Assembly: GCF_040702995.1 (NCBI RefSeq)
Contig: NZ_CP159992.1
Location: forward strand, 2,381,501-2,445,500
Length of the DNA: 64,000 bases
DNA from: Paenibacillus sp. AN1007
GTDB lineage: Bacteria; Bacillota; Bacilli; Paenibacillales; Paenibacillaceae
Direction: 5' to 3'
Below the pieces are notes generated by a model. It was not told the DNA's origin, ran no database searches, and saw only the letters and a program-made list of their open reading frames with translations. Shown piece after piece: positions 60,616-64,000 of the stretch (positions within the stretch are counted from its first letter, which is position 1; each line of letters begins with the position of its first letter). Made by a program: the position numbers and the translations under genes.

Positions 60616-60642
60616 AAAAAAAGCCGCCATACAGGCGACTTC
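60616..60642 (-). terminator. Intrinsic terminator after the GH78 at 60670
   Basis: On the minus strand AAGTCGCC and GGCGGCTT flank TGTAT and run into TTTTTTACG, about 30 bp after the stop. It separates this gene from the transporter operon. Confidence 0.85.
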
Positions 60643-60669
60643 ATTACGTAGACCGTTCTCTGGACTAAC

Positions 60670-63267
60670 TTAATGTACAACGATTTGCTCTTTATAACTT
60701 TTTTTTACAGGAGCATTTGTATTCAAGGAGCATCGGAAGCTGTGCTGTCCACTCGTCAAAATGTGTATCTCTTCATTGGGCATGTGTAAAGAGCATGTTG
60801 TAGAAACGGGGACTGTAACCTCGACATGGAATTGATGTTCATCCCGTTTCCAGTCTACACTCGCCAGGCCATAAGGGGTTATCGTAGAAGCTTTAGCCCA
60901 TGTAATGCCTCCTCCAATCATAGGAGCGACTCGGAAAGTCTGATATCCGCCGCTGGTGGACTCCAAACCTGCAAGCCTTTTATAAAGCCAATCGCCCACA
61001 GCTCCATTCGCGTAATGATTAAAGGAAACCATTCCCCCATTCGATTCTTCTGCAGATTTATTGCCGCTTAGTTCTTCAATATTTACAGTTCCATCAGGTC
61101 TCAGTGCATCCCAGCGCTCCCAGATCGTTGTCCCGCCAGCCTTCACCTCGTATAGCCAGGATGGACATTCCTCCTGTAACAGCAGTTCATATGCTGCGTC
61201 AAGCTGTCCATTGTCAGACAGGGCAAACAGTAGATAAGGGGTTCCGGTAAAGCCTGTTGTAAGGTGATTTCCCGCTTCGTGAATTAATCGAGTCAAATTA
61301 TTCACCATTTGCTTTGTTTCCTCACCTTCCGTCATGCCAAAATGAAGGGGGAGCACATAGGCCGTCTGAAATTCTTCTTTCATATTCCCCTGTTTATCAG
61401 TAAATACGTTCCGGTACGCGGTGATAATTTTTTTTCTTAAATCGTAGTAATAGGATACATCTTCGGTGTGCCCTAGAATGGAAGCGATCTTTGCCATAAT
61501 GCCACACGAGTTAGCGAAATAAGCGGTGCCTACCCATTTCCCTTTTTTAATCCATGCTTTGGCATCTCCTTCCGGTGCAGCCCAGTCACCAAAATGGAAC
61601 GGGAAACGCCAAACATAACGATCAGCAGGCGAGACTGCTAGGAAAGAAGACCACCATTTCGCTGCTTTTAGAAATTTCTTCATGGAAACATATTGTTTTT
61701 CAAGAACCTGTTTATTGCCGCGTGCCAAGTATTCAGCCCAAGGGACCAGAATACTGCTGTCTCCCCAACATGAATTAGCCATTGCAGGCCAGTGATCTCC
61801 ACCTCGGGGAATAACCATAGGAAATCCGCCACCTTTGGATTGCTCTGCTCGCATATCCATCAACCATTTATCAAAGAATCGGCTCATGTCGAAGTTGAAA
61901 CAAGCCGTTGAAGCAAAAACAGCAATATCCCCTGTCCATCCCTGACGTTCATCCCGTTGCGGACAGTCTGTTGGAATATCAACAAAGTTGGAGCGTCCTC
62001 CCCAACGGATGTTACTCTGAAGCTGTGTTAAGAGTGGATTGGAACATGAAAAATGACCAATCTCCTTGAAATCAGAATGTAGTACATAAGCCGAAAGTTC
62101 AATCTGGTCCGGATCTATCCCGGTCAAACCAACATAACGAAATCCCATATAAGTCAACCGAGGTGAATACGTTTGCTCTCCTTCCAGACAAACATATGTC
62201 GCAGCAGCCTTCGCGGTACGCAAAGATTTTACGAATAGTTCTTGATCAACCAATACTTCAGCGTGTCGAAACACAACCTTTTGATTGTGTTTCCCCACAA
62301 TTTTGGCTTGGATAACGCCTGCAAAGTTTTGACCAAAATCATAGATGATTTCACCACTCGGTGCTATAGTGCGGGATATCGGTTTCAATTCTTCCTGTAC
62401 ACGCACGGGCAAACCATACTGGGCTAATAATGCCGGCTTTTTGCGAGGGTGGGTTATATCAACCCGCTTCCAATGAACATGGTTAAGATCAATGGTGGCA
62501 TCATAATGTTCACCGTCATACCATTCTGCCATACGATAGTTTCCATTCAGAGTAACTTCCCAGGTTGGATCAGTAACGATTAAATCTGATGTACCGTCTG
62601 TATACTCGATGTACAGTTCCAATAATAATGCTTGACGATCAGCACTAATTTTATTTTTACGAACATAATTGAATGAACCGACAGCCCATCCCCCCGCTAC
62701 TACAGCTGTGACTGCGTTCGATGATTTCAGTTGATGTGTAACATCATAGGTCTGGTACTGGATCTGATGATCATATGAAGTGAACCCTGGAGCAAAATAA
62801 TCTTTCCCCACCTTTTCACCATTCAGAGTAAGTTCATATACCCCCAGCGCCGTTACGTTGATCCACGCCCTTGTCACCGTCCGTGTGAGTTCAAAGTTAC
62901 GGCGAAATGTCATAGGTACAGGAGAAACCTTTTTAGGGAAATCGTAAGACATATCGGTAATCCATTGAGCAGACCATTTTGAACCCATTCTGCCTGTCTT
63001 GAATAAAGCAAAATGCTCTGCCTGTTCTCCACTGGTTCCAGTTGCTATGATCCTGACATGATATTCCGTATGCGGTTTTAGCGGCCCCGTGTAAAGATTG
63101 TTAATCTGATCTGAGGTGGTCACACGCCAGTCACCGACTTCAATGATGGCTTCATGCAACTTTTCTCCAGCTCGATCCGAAGAAAGTGCAAACGAAATCA
63201 TGGGTGCATGATCTGTAATACAGCCGGATTCCAATCCGTTGATCTTGATGGAAGATAGCATTAACAT
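60670..63267 (-). CDS. GH78 alpha-L-rhamnosidase
   Basis: 865 residues, cytoplasmic. Beta-sandwich region with ALGVYELTLNGEKVG, catalytic barrel with TDCPQRDERQGWTGDIAVF, and a C-terminal beta domain. It lacks the extra helical module of the GH78s at 1679 and 50435. The ATG at 63267 follows AGGAG at 8 nt, only 27 bp after the end of the partial gene at the right edge, so the two are co-transcribed. Its neighbours suggest use on fragments imported by the Lpl-type transporter. Confidence 0.93.
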   Translation of the reverse strand: MLMLSSIKINGLESGCITDHAPMISFALSSDRAGEKLHEAIIEVGDWRVTTSDQINNLYTGPLKPHTEYHVRIIATGTSGEQAEHFALFKTGRMGSKWSAQWITDMSYDFPKKVSPVPMTFRRNFELTRTVTRAWINVTALGVYELTLNGEKVGKDYFAPGFTSYDHQIQYQTYDVTHQLKSSNAVTAVVAGGWAVGSFNYVRKNKISADRQALLLELYIEYTDGTSDLIVTDPTWEVTLNGNYRMAEWYDGEHYDATIDLNHVHWKRVDITHPRKKPALLAQYGLPVRVQEELKPISRTIAPSGEIIYDFGQNFAGVIQAKIVGKHNQKVVFRHAEVLVDQELFVKSLRTAKAAATYVCLEGEQTYSPRLTYMGFRYVGLTGIDPDQIELSAYVLHSDFKEIGHFSCSNPLLTQLQSNIRWGGRSNFVDIPTDCPQRDERQGWTGDIAVFASTACFNFDMSRFFDKWLMDMRAEQSKGGGFPMVIPRGGDHWPAMANSCWGDSSILVPWAEYLARGNKQVLEKQYVSMKKFLKAAKWWSSFLAVSPADRYVWRFPFHFGDWAAPEGDAKAWIKKGKWVGTAYFANSCGIMAKIASILGHTEDVSYYYDLRKKIITAYRNVFTDKQGNMKEEFQTAYVLPLHFGMTEGEETKQMVNNLTRLIHEAGNHLTTGFTGTPYLLFALSDNGQLDAAYELLLQEECPSWLYEVKAGGTTIWERWDALRPDGTVNIEELSGNKSAEESNGGMVSFNHYANGAVGDWLYKRLAGLESTSGGYQTFRVAPMIGGGITWAKASTITPYGLASVDWKRDEHQFHVEVTVPVSTTCSLHMPNEEIHILTSGQHSFRCSLNTNAPVKKSYKEQIVVH

Positions 63268-63294
63268 TGAGGCCTCTCCTGCCTTGTCAAAATA

Positions 63295-64000
63295 TTATAC
63301 ATCCAGCTCAGAAACTATTTTTTTATAAACTCTGGTCTCATTCGGAGCATGTAACGGAGTCCATACTTGAGCAAAAAATGGATCTACTTTTGCACGTTCA
63401 GCATAATTCCAACTCTCACGTTCACATTCAGGGCACCAATGACCAGCATGCAGCACCAGCTTCGGACTGGCTTGGAATGTATGTCCAAATGCACATGTAA
63501 AACTCAACTTATTTCTCCAGTTTCCTTTTTCCATCTCTGAAGACAAACATTGTCCTCCCCGAAATGCTGCGGCCGACTTCACATCATCAATTTCGAGATC
63601 CCGCTCAGGTTTGGTGTCATCATATCCATGATCAATATGAACTACGGTGTTCCAATCTTTGAAATGCTGGAACTCGCTTAATTTATCAGGTATGTTGTTC
63701 CATGCCTCTTTACTGCCCCAATACGCATCAATGTGGTCTTCCACATTTTCTTCAATAAACCGCAGTGTGCCATGTTCCGTTCTGGCCGGTTTTTCAAACA
63801 TTTTTTTCATGACGGTTCCCATGATTCGTTCTCCAAACGGAAGTTTACACAAGATTTTCGCTGCCGTTGCCTGAGAACCCAGATTTTCAAGGTAACAATG
63901 ATAAAAATAATCCATCCCGTCCTGACGGAAATGCAAATAATCGTTTAGCTTGTCCGAATCGAGGTAATACTGTCCGTGAAAATTACGAGTGGCATACCAT
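63295..64000 (-). CDS. Partial gene at the right edge, function not recognised
   Basis: The 3' end of a reading frame open to the window edge (about 234 residues visible); the start lies beyond position 64000. The visible part is soluble, rich in His and aromatic residues (FHGQYYLDSDKLNDYLHFRQ, MDYFYHCYLENLGSQ), and contains a possible zinc ribbon: Cys in FTCAFGH and the pair in HWCPECERE, 30 residues apart. Co-transcribed with the GH78 after it. I cannot name the family; a nucleic-acid- or oligosaccharide-linked enzyme cannot be distinguished. Confidence 0.7.
   Translation of the reverse strand, partial: WYATRNFHGQYYLDSDKLNDYLHFRQDGMDYFYHCYLENLGSQATAAKILCKLPFGERIMGTVMKKMFEKPARTEHGTLRFIEENVEDHIDAYWGSKEAWNNIPDKLSEFQHFKDWNTVVHIDHGYDDTKPERDLEIDDVKSAAAFRGGQCLSSEMEKGNWRNKLSFTCAFGHTFQASPKLVLHAGHWCPECERESWNYAERAKVDPFFAQVWTPLHAPNETRVYKKIVSELDV

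Noticed and set aside
1..64000. CRISPR arrays, insertion sequences, tRNA or rRNA genes, prophage genes
   Set aside because: None seen: no regularly spaced repeats, no transposase or integrase motifs and no recognisable RNA gene.

Overview
The window reads as Bacillota chromosome, almost certainly Paenibacillus or a close Paenibacillaceae relative. The grounds are strong AGGAGG-type ribosome binding sites, CcpA-type cre boxes, YesM/YesN two-component pairs, LplA/B/C-type sugar ABC transporters and an unusually large set of GH78 rhamnosidase genes. Two or more catabolic islands for rhamnose-containing plant polysaccharide surround one biosynthetic gene cluster. No rRNA, tRNA, insertion sequence, prophage or CRISPR array was seen.

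Left part (1-18.9 kb): a GPH sugar symporter, a GH78 rhamnosidase, an AraC regulator and a GH3 glycosidase. The symporter, GH78 and GH3 promoters share one architecture: a TACCATATT box exactly 17 nt from the -10, with a cre box right after the -10. Next come a CUT1 sugar ABC transporter (binding protein plus two permeases), a divergent GH78-like enzyme, a YesN/YesM two-component pair and a membrane-anchored GH53-like glycosidase.

Middle (19.3-34.8 kb): two cytochrome P450 genes with an SDR and a shared palindromic operator; a Gfo/Idh/MocA x2 plus TIM-barrel isomerase operon next to a GH106-like rhamnosidase; a broken coding remnant; a MerR-controlled SDR with a textbook 19-nt-spacer promoter; and an alpha/beta hydrolase plus GH78-like operon.

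Biosynthetic island (34.9-48.0 kb): a tightly overlapping ten-gene minus-strand operon encodes a methyltransferase, acyl carrier protein, ATP-grasp ligase, MurG-like glycosyltransferase, two radical SAM/SPASM enzymes, Gfo/Idh/MocA dehydrogenase, glucose-1-phosphate cytidylyltransferase (RfbF), UXS-like epimerase/decarboxylase and UDP-glucose-dehydrogenase-like enzyme. A divergent plus-strand set encodes an AraC regulator, a BtrH-like Cys/His/Asp acyltransferase and an antibiotic-nucleotidyltransferase-like protein. ACP + ATP-grasp ligase + BtrH-like acyltransferase is the toolkit that builds and transfers the acyl side chain in butirosin. Here it sits with CDP-sugar and radical SAM sugar-modifying genes but without a DOI synthase or aminotransferase. 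I infer an undescribed aminoacylated saccharide natural product, with the nucleotidyltransferase as candidate self-resistance. This is the strongest candidate for a new system.

Right part (48.2-64 kb): alpha/beta hydrolase plus SDR, an orphan LplA-type binding protein plus GH78, an orphan YesM-type kinase, a complete LplB-C-A transporter with a cre box, a fifth GH78, and a truncated unrecognised gene at the right edge.

A small helical module of about 65-70 residues recurs at the ends of six otherwise unrelated enzymes (GH78 twice, GH3, two alpha/beta hydrolases, one SDR). It may be an undescribed association or targeting domain of this catabolic system.
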